Assembly: GCA_026390695.1 (NCBI GenBank)
Contig: JAPLFL010000094.1
Span: 37,843-101,842, forward strand
Origin: Candidatus Kapaibacterium sp.
Lineage (GTDB): Bacteria; Bacteroidota; Ignavibacteria; Kapaibacteriales; UBA2268
DNA length: 64,000 nt
Reading direction: 5' to 3'
The notes under the pieces were generated by a model, which saw only the letters and a list, made by a program, of their open reading frames with translations, did not search any database and was not told the origin of the DNA. The translations under genes were made by a program, and so were the position numbers. How positions within the stretch are numbered: position 1 is the first letter of the stretch; every line of letters starts with the position of its first letter. Shown here piece after piece: positions 20,180 through 29,219 of this stretch.

Positions 20180-21069
20180 TGACTAAATGCGGATTTGTTG
20201 CAATTATTGGTAAGCCAAATTCGGGCAAATCCACATTGCTGAATACAATTTTGGGAGAAGATCTTTCAATAGTGACTCCTAAACCTCAGACTACAAGAAA
20301 AAATGTTCTCGGAATATACTCCTGTGAAAATATTCAGATTATTTTTACTGATACTCCCGGTATTTTAAAACCACGTTACGAGCTACAGCGCTCGATGATG
20401 GGCTATGTTGCCGAAACATTGGAAGCAACCGATCTGGTCTTGGTAATTGTTGATGCTGAAAAATTTACGGAAATTGGCCGTTATTTTCATTCTGAAGTTG
20501 TGGAAAGCCTCCGCAGTTGCGGCAAAAAGCTTATATGCGTTTTAAACAAAACAGATCTGTTTATAGATAAAAAAGAATTGCTTCCGAAAATTTCTGATCT
20601 TGCAAAGAGTAATTTATTTTCTGAAATAATTCCAATCTCTGCTCTGAAAGCCGATAGTATAACAACATTAATTGAATGTATTACTAAAAATATTCCTGAG
20701 TCTGAATTTCATTACGATGATGAATACCTCTCTAACCAAAGCGAAAGATTTTTTGTAGCTGAATTAATACGTAAATCGATATTCACTCTCTTTGAAGACG
20801 AGCTGCCATACTCGACTGAAGTAGTTATTATCGCATTCAAAGAGCGCGAACATGGGAAATGGTATATCTCTGCCGATATAGTGATTGATAAAAATTCCCA
20901 AAAAAGAATTTTAATTGGTGAAAAAGGTAATAAAATTCGATTATTAGGTGCTCAGGCACGCGAAGAGATCGAAAAGCATCTGGCAAAGCCGGTTTACCTT
21001 GAGTTATTCGTTAAAGTTCGCAACAATTGGCGTAACGATAAAGCCATGTTACGTTCTTTTGGATATTAA
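20176..21069 (+). CDS. era: GTPase Era, 16S rRNA maturation factor
   Basis: 297 residues. Era binds the 3' end of 16S rRNA during small-subunit assembly. G1 GKPNSGKST (about 12-20), G2 region TTRKNVLGI, G3 DTPG, G4 NKTD and G5-like SALKAD are visible, followed by a C-terminal KH domain (IDKNSQKRILIGEKGNKIR, LFVKVRNNWRND). The start is either ATG 20176 or the adjacent ATG 20179, both overlapping the DUF3098 stop. The 3' end overlaps the stop of hflX by 4 bp on the other strand. Confidence 0.96.
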   Translation: MMTKCGFVAIIGKPNSGKSTLLNTILGEDLSIVTPKPQTTRKNVLGIYSCENIQIIFTDTPGILKPRYELQRSMMGYVAETLEATDLVLVIVDAEKFTEIGRYFHSEVVESLRSCGKKLICVLNKTDLFIDKKELLPKISDLAKSNLFSEIIPISALKADSITTLIECITKNIPESEFHYDDEYLSNQSERFFVAELIRKSIFTLFEDELPYSTEVVIIAFKEREHGKWYISADIVIDKNSQKRILIGEKGNKIRLLGAQAREEIEKHLAKPVYLELFVKVRNNWRNDKAMLRSFGY

Positions 21070-22352
21070 ACATTTTTTACCATATAATTTTTAAACGAAT
21101 TATCGAACTGCAGCCGCCGCTCTTCGTTCACCCTTAACTCGAACCTTATACCTTCGTCCAAATCATCTTTTTTCAACACGTCTGCAATCATATAAAGCTG
21201 TGAAATTAGTTTCATTTCACTGTATGGCAGCACTAATTTAATAATATTGGATTTCTCGTGATATAATATCTGCATTTTATCTAATAAATTCACGACATTT
21301 ATTCCACGAGTTGCCGATATAAAAATACAAGATGGAAATTCCTTCTCAATTGCGACCAGTTCATACTTATCAAGCATCATGTCAACTTTGTTGAATACGA
21401 GAATTATCGGTTTATCTTCTATTTTCAGAGCTTTTAGTGTGTCATTTACAACTTTTATATGTTCTCTGAAAAAACTATGATTAATGTCCACCAAATGTAG
21501 CAACACATCTGCTTCTGCAGCCTCTGAAAGGGTAGATCGGAAGGATGCGATCAAATGAGTCGGTAATTTTCTGATAAACCCAACAGTATCGGACAGTAGC
21601 GCTTTTTGACCATTTGGGAATTCAAAAACACGTACAGTTGTATCTAAAGTTGCAAACAGTTTGTCTTCCACATAAACATCGGCATTTGTCAAAGTATTCA
21701 TTATTGTTGATTTGCCGGCATTTGTATAACCGACAAGTGCAAAACGTGGGAATGATTCACGGTTTTTGCGCTGTTGTACTTTTTGATTATCAATAGCTTT
21801 TATTTTATCTTTCAGTGTGATAATTCGTTGGCGAATCATTCTACGGTCAGTCTCAATCTGTGTTTCGCCGGGCCCTTTTGTTCCAACACCGCCATATTGC
21901 TTGGAAAGATGCGTCCAGAGCCGTGTTAAACGCGGAAGCATATATTGCAGTTGGGCGAGTTCCACTTGAGTTATTGCTTCAAGAGATTTTGCGCGTTTTG
22001 CAAAAATATCAAGAATTATATTTGATCTGTCTAAGGCTTTAATATTTAATTCACGTTCAAGATTTCTGACTTGTGCCGGACTTAATTCATCATCAAAAAT
22101 AATTACTGAGACTTGGTTTTCGTCAACAATCGCTTTAATTTCCTCCAATTTTCCTTTTCCGACTACGGTTGAAGGATTTGGTTTTTCTAACTCCTGATAT
22201 ATTTTTTCAATTACAAACGCACCTGCTGTCTCGGCTAACAGATCGAGTTCATCTAAATGCTCCATAGCAAGTTTGCGGTCATAACCTTTTTTTTGAACGG
22301 ATACAGCTAATGCTTTTTCCGGCTTTTCAATATTGTCGTACATTTTTATCAT
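21066..22352 (-). CDS. hflX: GTPase HflX
   Basis: 428 residues. HflX is a ribosome-associated GTPase that splits or rescues stalled ribosomes. The N-terminal HflX domain carries FDDELSPAQVRNLE and LDRSNIILDIFAKRA; the GGVGTKGPGETQIETDRR signature precedes the G domain. G1 GYTNAGKST (about 208-216), G3 DTVGFIRKLP, G4 NKVD and ISATRG follow. The start is ATG 22352 or the ATG three codons later. It is followed by nothing on its own strand and converges on era; the AlbA_2 gene lies 14 bp upstream and may be co-transcribed. Confidence 0.95.
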   Translation of the reverse strand: MIKMYDNIEKPEKALAVSVQKKGYDRKLAMEHLDELDLLAETAGAFVIEKIYQELEKPNPSTVVGKGKLEEIKAIVDENQVSVIIFDDELSPAQVRNLERELNIKALDRSNIILDIFAKRAKSLEAITQVELAQLQYMLPRLTRLWTHLSKQYGGVGTKGPGETQIETDRRMIRQRIITLKDKIKAIDNQKVQQRKNRESFPRFALVGYTNAGKSTIMNTLTNADVYVEDKLFATLDTTVRVFEFPNGQKALLSDTVGFIRKLPTHLIASFRSTLSEAAEADVLLHLVDINHSFFREHIKVVNDTLKALKIEDKPIILVFNKVDMMLDKYELVAIEKEFPSCIFISATRGINVVNLLDKMQILYHEKSNIIKLVLPYSEMKLISQLYMIADVLKKDDLDEGIRFELRVNEERRLQFDNSFKNYMVKNV

Positions 22353-22366
22353 TTTTGAATTTCAAT

Positions 22367-23011
22367 TTAAAGTAAAGTAAAATAATCGTGCGATGAATCA
22401 TTATGAATCTGAATTACCTTAGCTCGTACAAGACTGATTAGAAGCCTTTCAGCACGTCTATCAGATATATTTACGAGGTTAGCAAAATCCTTGACTGTAC
22501 ACCTTGTGTGAACTTCCAGATAATCAAATAATCTTTTTTCTCTATCCCCTATCGCAATCTTCAGAGGACGTGATTTAGGGCTCATTTCACTTAGTAAACG
22601 ATACATTTCACGACTTGCCATCAATGTTTGCTCACCAACTCTGATATATGCGCGCCTAATTTTCTTACCATCCTCTTCTATATAGATCAGATGCGGCTTT
22701 GTAAGAGATTCATAAATAGTAATAGCCAGTACATCTTTATCATAAATATTAATAATTTCAATTTCCGGAACAACAGAAGGAAAAATTTCGAACTCGCATG
22801 CCAGTTCAATAGTTTCTATTTCTTCTTTCTCGCTTTCAATGCCATAAATATCCCCATTGTCATCTACTCCGACTAACAGAGTTCCACCCTTTGTATTAGC
22901 AAAAGAAGCAATTTCTCGTGCAATTTTTTGTGGCGAACTCAGCTTTCTCTTGAATTCCAAAACTGTAGATTCACCTTCATTGATTAATTCCTTAAGCTGT
23001 CTGGGAGTCAT
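22367..23011 (-). CDS. AlbA_2 (Schlafen-like) domain DNA-binding protein with C-terminal HTH
   Basis: 214 residues. The N-terminal two thirds match the AlbA_2 domain: ESTVLEFKRKL, IAREIASFANTKGGTLLVGV and DDNGDIYGI, then a conserved RVGEQTLMASREM strand. The final 55 residues (YLEVHTRCTVKDFANLVNIS...) look like a winged helix-turn-helix. Such proteins are usually annotated as ATP-binding or putative transcriptional regulators. It sits 14 bp upstream of hflX and downstream of a repeat-rich spacer. Confidence 0.85.
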   Translation of the reverse strand: MTPRQLKELINEGESTVLEFKRKLSSPQKIAREIASFANTKGGTLLVGVDDNGDIYGIESEKEEIETIELACEFEIFPSVVPEIEIINIYDKDVLAITIYESLTKPHLIYIEEDGKKIRRAYIRVGEQTLMASREMYRLLSEMSPKSRPLKIAIGDREKRLFDYLEVHTRCTVKDFANLVNISDRRAERLLISLVRAKVIQIHNDSSHDYFTLL

Positions 23012-23023
23012 TCTTAGTTATGA

Positions 23024-23166
23024 GTTGTCAGTTATGAGTTATGAGTTAAGAATTGACAGTTATGAGATAGGAATTATCAGTTATGGGTTGTAAGTTATTA
23101 ATTTAAACTGTGATTGAATTTAGCTTAATAATGAATCAAATTATCACTCATAACTCATAACTTACA
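23024..23166. repeat. AT-rich heptad-like degenerate repeats
   Basis: Multiple near-copies of AGTTATG / GAGTTA on one side and ATAACTCATAACTTACAACT on the other make a degenerate inverted arrangement in the gap between hprK and the AlbA_2 gene. Similar strings recur in many other gaps of the window. Confidence 0.6.
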
Positions 23167-23168
23167 AC

Positions 23169-24188
23169 TTACTCATTGTCTCCCTGGAAATAGGTTATCA
23201 TTCTTCTATCGTGGAAGGCTTGCTGTGGGCCTGATTTTTTAGCTATTGAATTAGTTAGCATTTCTGCAAATACCTTTGGTGCATTATATCCATAAGTTCT
23301 GAGTAAATAATTCAATGCAATAACTTCAGTGATAACTGTGATATTCTTCCCAGGAAAAATCGGTAGTTTTAAAAACTGTATGTCTATTCCTAAAATATTG
23401 GCTGGCTCATCTTCAAGTCCAAGCCTTGTATATTCATGATCCGGCTGGTACTGCTCCAAATGAACAATTATCTCAAGACGCTTCTGAAATCTGGTGGACC
23501 GTATTCCAAACATTTCGCGTACATTAATTATTCCCAATCCTCGGATTTCCATAAAATGCTGTGCTGTGTTAGTGCCAGTTCCCATCAGTATAGATTCACG
23601 TTTTTTTGTCAGCATTACGATATCATCTGCTACTAATCTATGGCCACGTTCCACAAGATCAAGAGCTACTTCACTTTTGCCTATTCCACTTTGGCCATGA
23701 AACATCATTCCTACTCCATAAACGTCCACAAGTGAACCATGAACAACAACCTGAGGAGCAAACTGATCATCAAGAAATTCGGACAATCCAAAAACTAATT
23801 TTGTGGAATCAAAAGGTGATGAAAAAACCGCAATATTCCGCTCGTTGGCAATTTCCATCAATTCCGGCTCTAACACTTTGTTTCCGGTCAGAACTATACA
23901 AGGAACTTCAAACTGAGAAATATTTCGGAACGATTTTATACGATCTTCATTACTAAGACTTTTCAAATAATAAAATTCAGTATTTCCGAAAATCTGAACC
24001 CTGTTATTTGTAAAAAACTCAACAAAGCCTGCCAGTGCAAGTTGTGGGCGAGATAAATTTTTATTAGTTATTCTATTGTCATTTCCGATATCCCCATTTA
24101 ATTTTTCCAATTTCGCGGGAGATTTGTATAGAATTTCAACTGGAATAAAATCTTGTTGTAAAACATTTAAATTTTTAAAAATATCCAT
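23169..24188 (-). CDS. hprK: HPr kinase/phosphorylase
   Basis: 339 residues; a homologue of the bifunctional enzyme that phosphorylates HPr on serine in Gram-positives. P-loop GQSGIGKS (about 165-172), then EVALDLVERGHRLVADDIV and the family signature MEIRGLGIINVREMFG followed by the basic region RFQKRLEIIVHLE are all present. The N-terminal domain is the usual DRTPase-like half. No PTS gene is in the window; in organisms without a complete PTS this protein is thought to act on other regulators. It starts at ATG 24188, divergent from the yqeY gene. Confidence 0.95.
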   Translation of the reverse strand: MDIFKNLNVLQQDFIPVEILYKSPAKLEKLNGDIGNDNRITNKNLSRPQLALAGFVEFFTNNRVQIFGNTEFYYLKSLSNEDRIKSFRNISQFEVPCIVLTGNKVLEPELMEIANERNIAVFSSPFDSTKLVFGLSEFLDDQFAPQVVVHGSLVDVYGVGMMFHGQSGIGKSEVALDLVERGHRLVADDIVMLTKKRESILMGTGTNTAQHFMEIRGLGIINVREMFGIRSTRFQKRLEIIVHLEQYQPDHEYTRLGLEDEPANILGIDIQFLKLPIFPGKNITVITEVIALNYLLRTYGYNAPKVFAEMLTNSIAKKSGPQQAFHDRRMITYFQGDNE

Positions 24189-24266
24189 CTTGAATGTCGT
24201 TTCTAAGGTATAACTGAAAATAAAACTTAAATTAAAATAAATAAGTCAATTATCCAAAAAAAACAT

Positions 24267-24274
24267 TAATTTTG
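24267..24274 (+). promoter_or_regulatory. Candidate -7 promoter box for yqeY-mutS2
   Basis: TAATTTTG, 45 bp before the ATG at 24320; same TAnnTTTG pattern as upstream of pgk and the nucleotide-sugar dehydrogenase. No clear -33 element. Confidence 0.35.
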
Positions 24275-24319
24275 AGAAAGAATTATGTAATAATTTTATT
24301 TATTAAAGCTGGATCAATA

Positions 24320-24772
24320 ATGAATTTTGAAGCAAAAATAAACGAGGAGTTAAAAACTGCAATTAGAGCCGGAGATAAAATTCGCCTTGAAACTATACGC
24401 GGCTTACGTGCACGAATTATTGAATTTAATAAAAGTGGCTCTCAACGCGACCTAAATGAAGATGATGCCATAAAAATTTTGAATTTTGAAGCTAAAAAGC
24501 GAAAAGATGCTATCGAAATGTACGAAAAAGGTGGTCGGGCAGACCTTGCAGATCGGGAAAAAGCAGAATTGAAGGTAATTCAGGAATTTCTTCCTCAGCA
24601 ATTAACCATTGAAGAAATCACTGCTATGGCTGAGGAACTGATCATCAAATTTGATGTGCGCGATTCAAAAGATTTTGGTAGAATTATGGGTGCCTTAATG
24701 CCAAAAGTCACCGGAAAAGCGGATGGGAAGGTAGTTACTGAAATTATTAAAAACTTACTTTCTAATTCGTAA
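24320..24772 (+). CDS. GatB/YqeY domain protein
   Basis: 150 residues from ATG 24320, the usual family length; an upstream in-frame TTG at 24272 would add 16 residues of non-conserved sequence and overlaps the predicted promoter. Family features are LKTAIRAGDKIRLETIRGLRARI, RKDAIEMYEKGGRADLADREKAE and GRIMGALMPKVTGKADG. YqeY resembles the tail of the GatB subunit of the tRNA amidotransferase; its exact role is unclear. One base separates its stop from the mutS2 ATG, so the two form an operon. Confidence 0.93.
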   Translation: MNFEAKINEELKTAIRAGDKIRLETIRGLRARIIEFNKSGSQRDLNEDDAIKILNFEAKKRKDAIEMYEKGGRADLADREKAELKVIQEFLPQQLTIEEITAMAEELIIKFDVRDSKDFGRIMGALMPKVTGKADGKVVTEIIKNLLSNS

Positions 24773-24773
24773 T

Positions 24774-27233
24774 ATGACTAAAAACAATTCTTCTGAAAAT
24801 AATAGATTTAATAATTCTGAAACATTGGATGCTACACATTTTGCTGATTCCGACGGGGATTCCCGCATTCGCAGCAATGACCTTTCTGTATTAGAAAATA
24901 GTTTGATAATTGAAACCTTGAAAGAACTTGAATTTTATTCAGTTTTAGATATTATCAGCAAAAATACTATTTCCGATTATGGTGCAGAAATCATCAAAAG
25001 ATCCTTCCCTTCTGCCGATTACGACGCTCTCAATCGTGAGTTGCAGCTTGTTGATGAAATGAAGGAACTGATTGTTATGGAGGAGTCGCTGCCTTTCGGT
25101 GGTTTCACCGATGTTCGTCCTTTTCTGCATAAGGCTACCATCCAAAATTCTGTATTATCTGCTACAGAAATGCTTACAGTGCGTGATCTGATGCGAATAT
25201 CGCGAATGATTAAGAGTTTTATTAATTTACGACGTGATAGATTTCCAAATATATTCAATGAAGCAATTTCAATATTTGAAAATAGATTATTAGAAAAACA
25301 TATCGACGAAGTATTAGACGATGACGGCAATATCCGAGATAATGCTTCGAGAGAACTGATGCGGATCCGCGGTGATATTTATTCTAAATCTGCTCACCTG
25401 CGTTCAAGACTGCAAAAAATTCTCCGCCAAGTTGCTGATGAAGATATGGCACAAGAGGAATTTGTTACCATGCGCGAGGAACGATTCGTCATACCTGTTA
25501 AAGCAGAGCACAAGCGCCATATTTCGGGTATCATACATGGTGTGTCTCAAACCGGATCGACTGTTTATGTGGAGCCATCGGAAATTATTGAAATGAACAA
25601 TGATTTATCTCTTCTTTATAATGAAGAGAAACGCGAAATATATAAATTGTTATTTAATCTCACCCGTGAGATTGCCGAAAACGCCGTGCAGTTTCTTATT
25701 TCCACCGAGATTGTCGGGCATTTCGACGCCGTTTCAGCTAAAGCACGATATGCTATGGAATACGGTGGAATCAAACCTAACGTCAGCGAGCTTAATGAAA
25801 TATATTTAAACAAAGTCAAGCATCCCATACTATGTAAAACGAAGGGAATCAAACATGTCCTGCCTCTTTCTGTAACTTTTTCTGAAGCAAAACGCGGTTT
25901 TCTTATCTCCGGACCTAATGCAGGAGGCAAAACAGTCGCATTGAAAAGCATGGGACTCAGTATTCTAATGGCATTATCCGGTATTTTCCCTCTTGGAGAA
26001 TGTTCCACAAATTACAGAACTGTTTTTTCTTCTATCGGAGATCGTCAGTCAATCGAAAATGATCTGAGTACCTTCAGCTCGCAGATGTTGGCGCTCAAAA
26101 AAATATTAGATGTATGCGATTCTCATTCACTAATTCTCATTGACGAATTGGGTTCCGGAACAGATCCGCAGGAAGGCGCCGCTTTGGCTGCCGGAATTTT
26201 AGATACATTTATTGAACTGAATCTCTTCTTCGTTGTTACGACTCACCAATCCTCTCTAAAAGTTTATGCACTCAACCGCGAAGAAATCGAAAATGCTTCA
26301 CTTGAGTTTGATGAAAAAAATCTGCGTCCTACTTATAAATTTCTATCCGGAATACCCGGTAATTCTTATGCTTTCTTTCTTGCTCAATCAATCGGAATGT
26401 CCGAACTGACCTTGGATCGTGCCAGAAAATATCTTGGCAATCGTGAAAAGGAATTGGAAAATAGTATTTCGGTTTTGCAACGTCACCGGAATGATGCCGA
26501 AGAAATTCGTAGTCAATTAGGTGCCGAACGCGAGAAACTTCGCAAGACAAAAGATAACTATGAATCACGTCTGAAGGATTTATCCGAAAAGAAACGCAAA
26601 TATATTTCTGATGCTAAGGACGAAGCATTGAATATTATTGAAACTGCCAATGCTTTGGTGGAAAATACCATCCGTGAGATTCGCGAAGAAAAACGTCAGT
26701 TTGCGGAAATCAAACATGATTTTACTGCCGCCAAAAATAAACTTGAAACCGAAGTTCGACAGAAAAAAGAAAAGCAACCCAAACGAAATTATGTACATGC
26801 CCCAGTGGTTGGCGAATATGTTTTGCATGAAGATTCTTCCGCCACAGGTACAATTCTTGAAATTGATGAGAAAGAAAAAACCGCTTTAGTGGATTTTAAC
26901 GGTATGAAGTTCCGTATTCCATTCGATAAACTAATCAAAACTGAGAAAAAACCAACTATAAAAAATGATTATTCGAGTTATATCAAGTTTGATGCAAAGT
27001 CGCGATTAGATTTACGAGGTTTTCGCGCCGATGAAGCAGTCAAAGCAGTCGAAGATTTAATCAATGATGCAATTGTTGGGAACATTCCACGCCTTACGAT
27101 AGTTCACGGCAAAGGAACGGGAGCTTTGCGCGTAACAATACATGATTTCTTAGAGAAACACCCGTCAATAGTCAGTTTCCGAATTGGAGATTTAGTCGAA
27201 GGTGGAGCAGGAGTGACGATCATAGAGTTATGA
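24774..27233 (+). CDS. mutS2: Endonuclease MutS2
   Basis: 819 residues. MutS2 proteins bind branched DNA or collided ribosomes and carry nuclease activity. After an unusual N-terminal extension (about 1-42), the core begins IIETLKELEFYSVLDIIS. The ATPase has Walker A GPNAGGKTV (about 380-388) and Walker B LILIDELGSGTDPQEGAALAA; a coiled coil spans about 560-660. The C-terminal Smr domain (about 743-819) shows LDLRGFRADEA, TIVHGKGTGALR and VTIIEL. The extension contains a 27-bp fragment of the MITE family, so the start could also be an alternative TTG codon just before IIETLKE. Confidence 0.95.
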   Translation: MTKNNSSENNRFNNSETLDATHFADSDGDSRIRSNDLSVLENSLIIETLKELEFYSVLDIISKNTISDYGAEIIKRSFPSADYDALNRELQLVDEMKELIVMEESLPFGGFTDVRPFLHKATIQNSVLSATEMLTVRDLMRISRMIKSFINLRRDRFPNIFNEAISIFENRLLEKHIDEVLDDDGNIRDNASRELMRIRGDIYSKSAHLRSRLQKILRQVADEDMAQEEFVTMREERFVIPVKAEHKRHISGIIHGVSQTGSTVYVEPSEIIEMNNDLSLLYNEEKREIYKLLFNLTREIAENAVQFLISTEIVGHFDAVSAKARYAMEYGGIKPNVSELNEIYLNKVKHPILCKTKGIKHVLPLSVTFSEAKRGFLISGPNAGGKTVALKSMGLSILMALSGIFPLGECSTNYRTVFSSIGDRQSIENDLSTFSSQMLALKKILDVCDSHSLILIDELGSGTDPQEGAALAAGILDTFIELNLFFVVTTHQSSLKVYALNREEIENASLEFDEKNLRPTYKFLSGIPGNSYAFFLAQSIGMSELTLDRARKYLGNREKELENSISVLQRHRNDAEEIRSQLGAEREKLRKTKDNYESRLKDLSEKKRKYISDAKDEALNIIETANALVENTIREIREEKRQFAEIKHDFTAAKNKLETEVRQKKEKQPKRNYVHAPVVGEYVLHEDSSATGTILEIDEKEKTALVDFNGMKFRIPFDKLIKTEKKPTIKNDYSSYIKFDAKSRLDLRGFRADEAVKAVEDLINDAIVGNIPRLTIVHGKGTGALRVTIHDFLEKHPSIVSFRIGDLVEGGAGVTIIEL
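24855..24881 (+). repeat. MITE-family fragment inside the mutS2 reading frame
   Basis: GGGGATTCCCGCATTCGCAG followed by CAATGAC matches one half of the MITE unit found at 7981-8213 and 63524-63621. It encodes residues around DGDSRIRSND of the MutS2 N-terminal extension. Confidence 0.7.
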
Positions 27234-27412
27234 TTGATTAACTTTAATAGTCAACTTACAAAAATATCTCATTCACTGCTTTTCTGATTGGGATTTATTA
27301 TAGGGATGTATAAATAATGAACATTGAAGTAATAATAAAAGTAATAAAATAAACATATAATCATTACGTTAATAAGAATTGAGTTTTTTGAAAATAAAAT
27401 ATAGGTGAATAT

Positions 27413-27832
27413 ATGGGTTTGATTAACGCAACAATTGAACTGATTAATTCTTATGATCTAATATCCTATAAAAAGGGATTGATTAACAAAGATGAAATCA
27501 AAAGAATTACTGTCGAAGCATTAGTTGATACAGGCGCTTATATGTTGTGTATAAACGAAAATACCCTTCACCAATTAGGACTGGAAATAATTGACAAACG
27601 TCCTGCTGTGCTTGCCGACGGATCAATAAAAGATTTGGATATAGCAGGTCCAATAGAAATTCATTTCCAAAATCGAAGAACAATTACCCAAGCATTGGTA
27701 TTACCCGGCGATACGCAAATCCTTCTGGGTTCTATTCCGATGGAAGATATGGATGTCATTATTGAACCAAAACAGCAAAAGATAATGGTTAACCCTCTTT
27801 CACCAAATTTTGCAACCACCATTTTGAAATAG
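27413..27832 (+). CDS. Clan AA (retropepsin-like) aspartic protease family protein
   Basis: 139 residues. The segment VEALVDTGAYMLCINE contains the D-T-G active-site triplet of single-domain retropepsin-like proteases, followed by ADGSIKDLDIAGPIEIHF and a second strand set ending LLGSIPMEDMDVII, the family's usual pattern. It has no signal peptide, so it is probably cytosolic. An AGGTGA site lies just upstream of ATG 27413. The neighbours (mutS2 upstream, a minisatellite downstream) give no functional clue. Confidence 0.8.
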   Translation: MGLINATIELINSYDLISYKKGLINKDEIKRITVEALVDTGAYMLCINENTLHQLGLEIIDKRPAVLADGSIKDLDIAGPIEIHFQNRRTITQALVLPGDTQILLGSIPMEDMDVIIEPKQQKIMVNPLSPNFATTILK

Positions 27833-28625
27833 CATTCAAAATCAATCAAAATAGAATGAAATTTCAAGACGGAACTAAGATATATTATTGAAAAATCCCA
27901 AATTTATTCAGATTAAGACAATCCAATGATTAATTTATTTGATTTTATCTTAAAATATTGATATTTTGTGTCAAAAATATCAAACTTACCCTCAAAAATA
28001 GCAAATAAAATGATAAAAAGACAAGATTTTATCATAATCAACTGTAATTTCCTCTCAAAAAGATAAAAAATTTCCATAACCAAATAGTTTAGTTACCATT
28101 TTTTTGCCTCTGGTTACCATTTCTTGGCCTCTGGTTACCATTCCTTTGCCTCTGGTTACCATTTCTTTGCCTCTGGTTACCATTTCTTGGCCTCTGGTTA
28201 CCATTTCTTTGCCTCTGGTTACCATTTCTTGGCCTCTGGTTACCATTTCTTGGCCTCTGGTTACCATTTCTTGGCCTCTGGTTACCATTTCTTGGCCTCT
28301 GGTTACCATTTCTTGGCCTCTGGTTACCATTTTTTGGCCTCTGGTTACCATTTCTTGGCCTCTGGTTACCATTTCTTGGCCTCTGGTTACCATTTCTTGG
28401 CCTCTGGTTGATGTTTTTTTTTGTAATATTGTCTTATTATTGACCTAATTGAAATCTTTGACTGTATGGTTTGTTGATTATGATATTCAACAAAATACTC
28501 GTTTATGGTGGTTGGAAAAATAAAGTGGATTGTTGGATTTTTTTATTGCAATTATATCAAAAATATTTAGTAATTTTGCTTTGGATTGATGTTTGTTATT
28601 TGTTAAATAAATATTATAAACTCTT
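27833..28625. other. Gene-free stretch around the 21-bp minisatellite
   Basis: Apart from the tandem array at 28092-28406 I see no gene, RNA or convincing terminator here. The flanks are AT-rich with poly-T runs (for example near 28416). The open frames across the array come from the repeat itself. Confidence 0.7.
28092..28406. repeat. 21-bp minisatellite, 15 copies
   Basis: Fifteen head-to-tail copies of a 21-bp unit, each beginning GTTACCATTT and ending in GCCTCTG. Units start at 28092, 28113, 28134 and so on to 28386, with single-base variants (TTGG versus TTTG, one ATTCC). Because 21 is a multiple of three, several frames stay open across the array; the minus strand would read repeated MVTRGQE heptapeptides. 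Each unit contains the dyad TGGT-T-ACCA. I see no evidence that it is translated. Confidence 0.95.
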
Positions 28626-29087
28626 ATGAATACAATAAAATACGCACACACTAATTTGATTGCTAATAATTGGCATTCTTTGGCAGATTTTTATATTAAA
28701 ACATTTGCTTGCATTCCTATTTATCCGGAACGTGATATTTCGGAACCTTGGATCTCTGATATGACGAAGGTTCCTGATACTCATTTGCGGGGAATTCACC
28801 TTCGTTTGCCCGGTCATGGTGATTCGGGACCAACTCTTGAAATATTTCAATATAATATCAAGGAAAAAAGTCCGCAAACGCACAAAATTAATAATTTCGG
28901 GTTCGGTCATTTAGCTTTTTTAGTCGATAATGTAGAAGAACTTAGAGATATTGTTGTGCAAAATGGTGGTAGTTTATATGGCGATCTTGTTCGTGCAGAA
29001 GTTGCTGGCGTTGGAATAATTACCGCGATTTATATTTGCGATCCCGAAGGCAATATAATAGAATTACAGAGCTGGGAAAAGAGTTAA
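28626..29087 (+). CDS. VOC (glyoxalase/bleomycin-resistance fold) family protein
   Basis: 153 residues with the paired beta-alpha-beta-beta-beta layout of VOC metalloenzymes. Conserved elements are YAHTNLIANNWHSLADFY at the start, LRLPGHGDSGPTLEIFQY (with a likely metal Glu), FGHLAFLVDNVEEL (His) and the terminal YICDPEGNIIELQSW (Glu). Substrate cannot be told from sequence; lactoylglutathione-lyase-like or epimerase-like annotations would be over-specific. It stands alone on the plus strand between the minisatellite and the Imm-5-like gene. Confidence 0.85.
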   Translation: MNTIKYAHTNLIANNWHSLADFYIKTFACIPIYPERDISEPWISDMTKVPDTHLRGIHLRLPGHGDSGPTLEIFQYNIKEKSPQTHKINNFGFGHLAFLVDNVEELRDIVVQNGGSLYGDLVRAEVAGVGIITAIYICDPEGNIIELQSWEKS

Positions 29088-29219
29088 ATTTTACTTAGTC
29101 GGGACTTTTATGTGTTTTGATAGCTTTTAATTTTGATTTGATAGCATTTTGTTTTATTTTGATGGAAAAATATATTCGTTAGATAGCTTTTTATTTCAAT
29201 TAGTTTGCTCAATTTTATC

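Noticed and set aside
24272..24319. TTG start giving a longer YqeY protein
   Set aside because: The extra residues are not family-like and overlap the predicted promoter; ATG 24320 gives the usual length.
25616..26008. 130-codon antisense ORF inside mutS2
   Set aside because: Lies opposite a strongly conserved coding region; no independent features.
28055..28448. ORFs of about 95-114 codons on both strands with perfect heptapeptide repeats
   Set aside because: They follow automatically from a 21-bp tandem repeat; no ribosome binding site or non-repeat domain supports translation.
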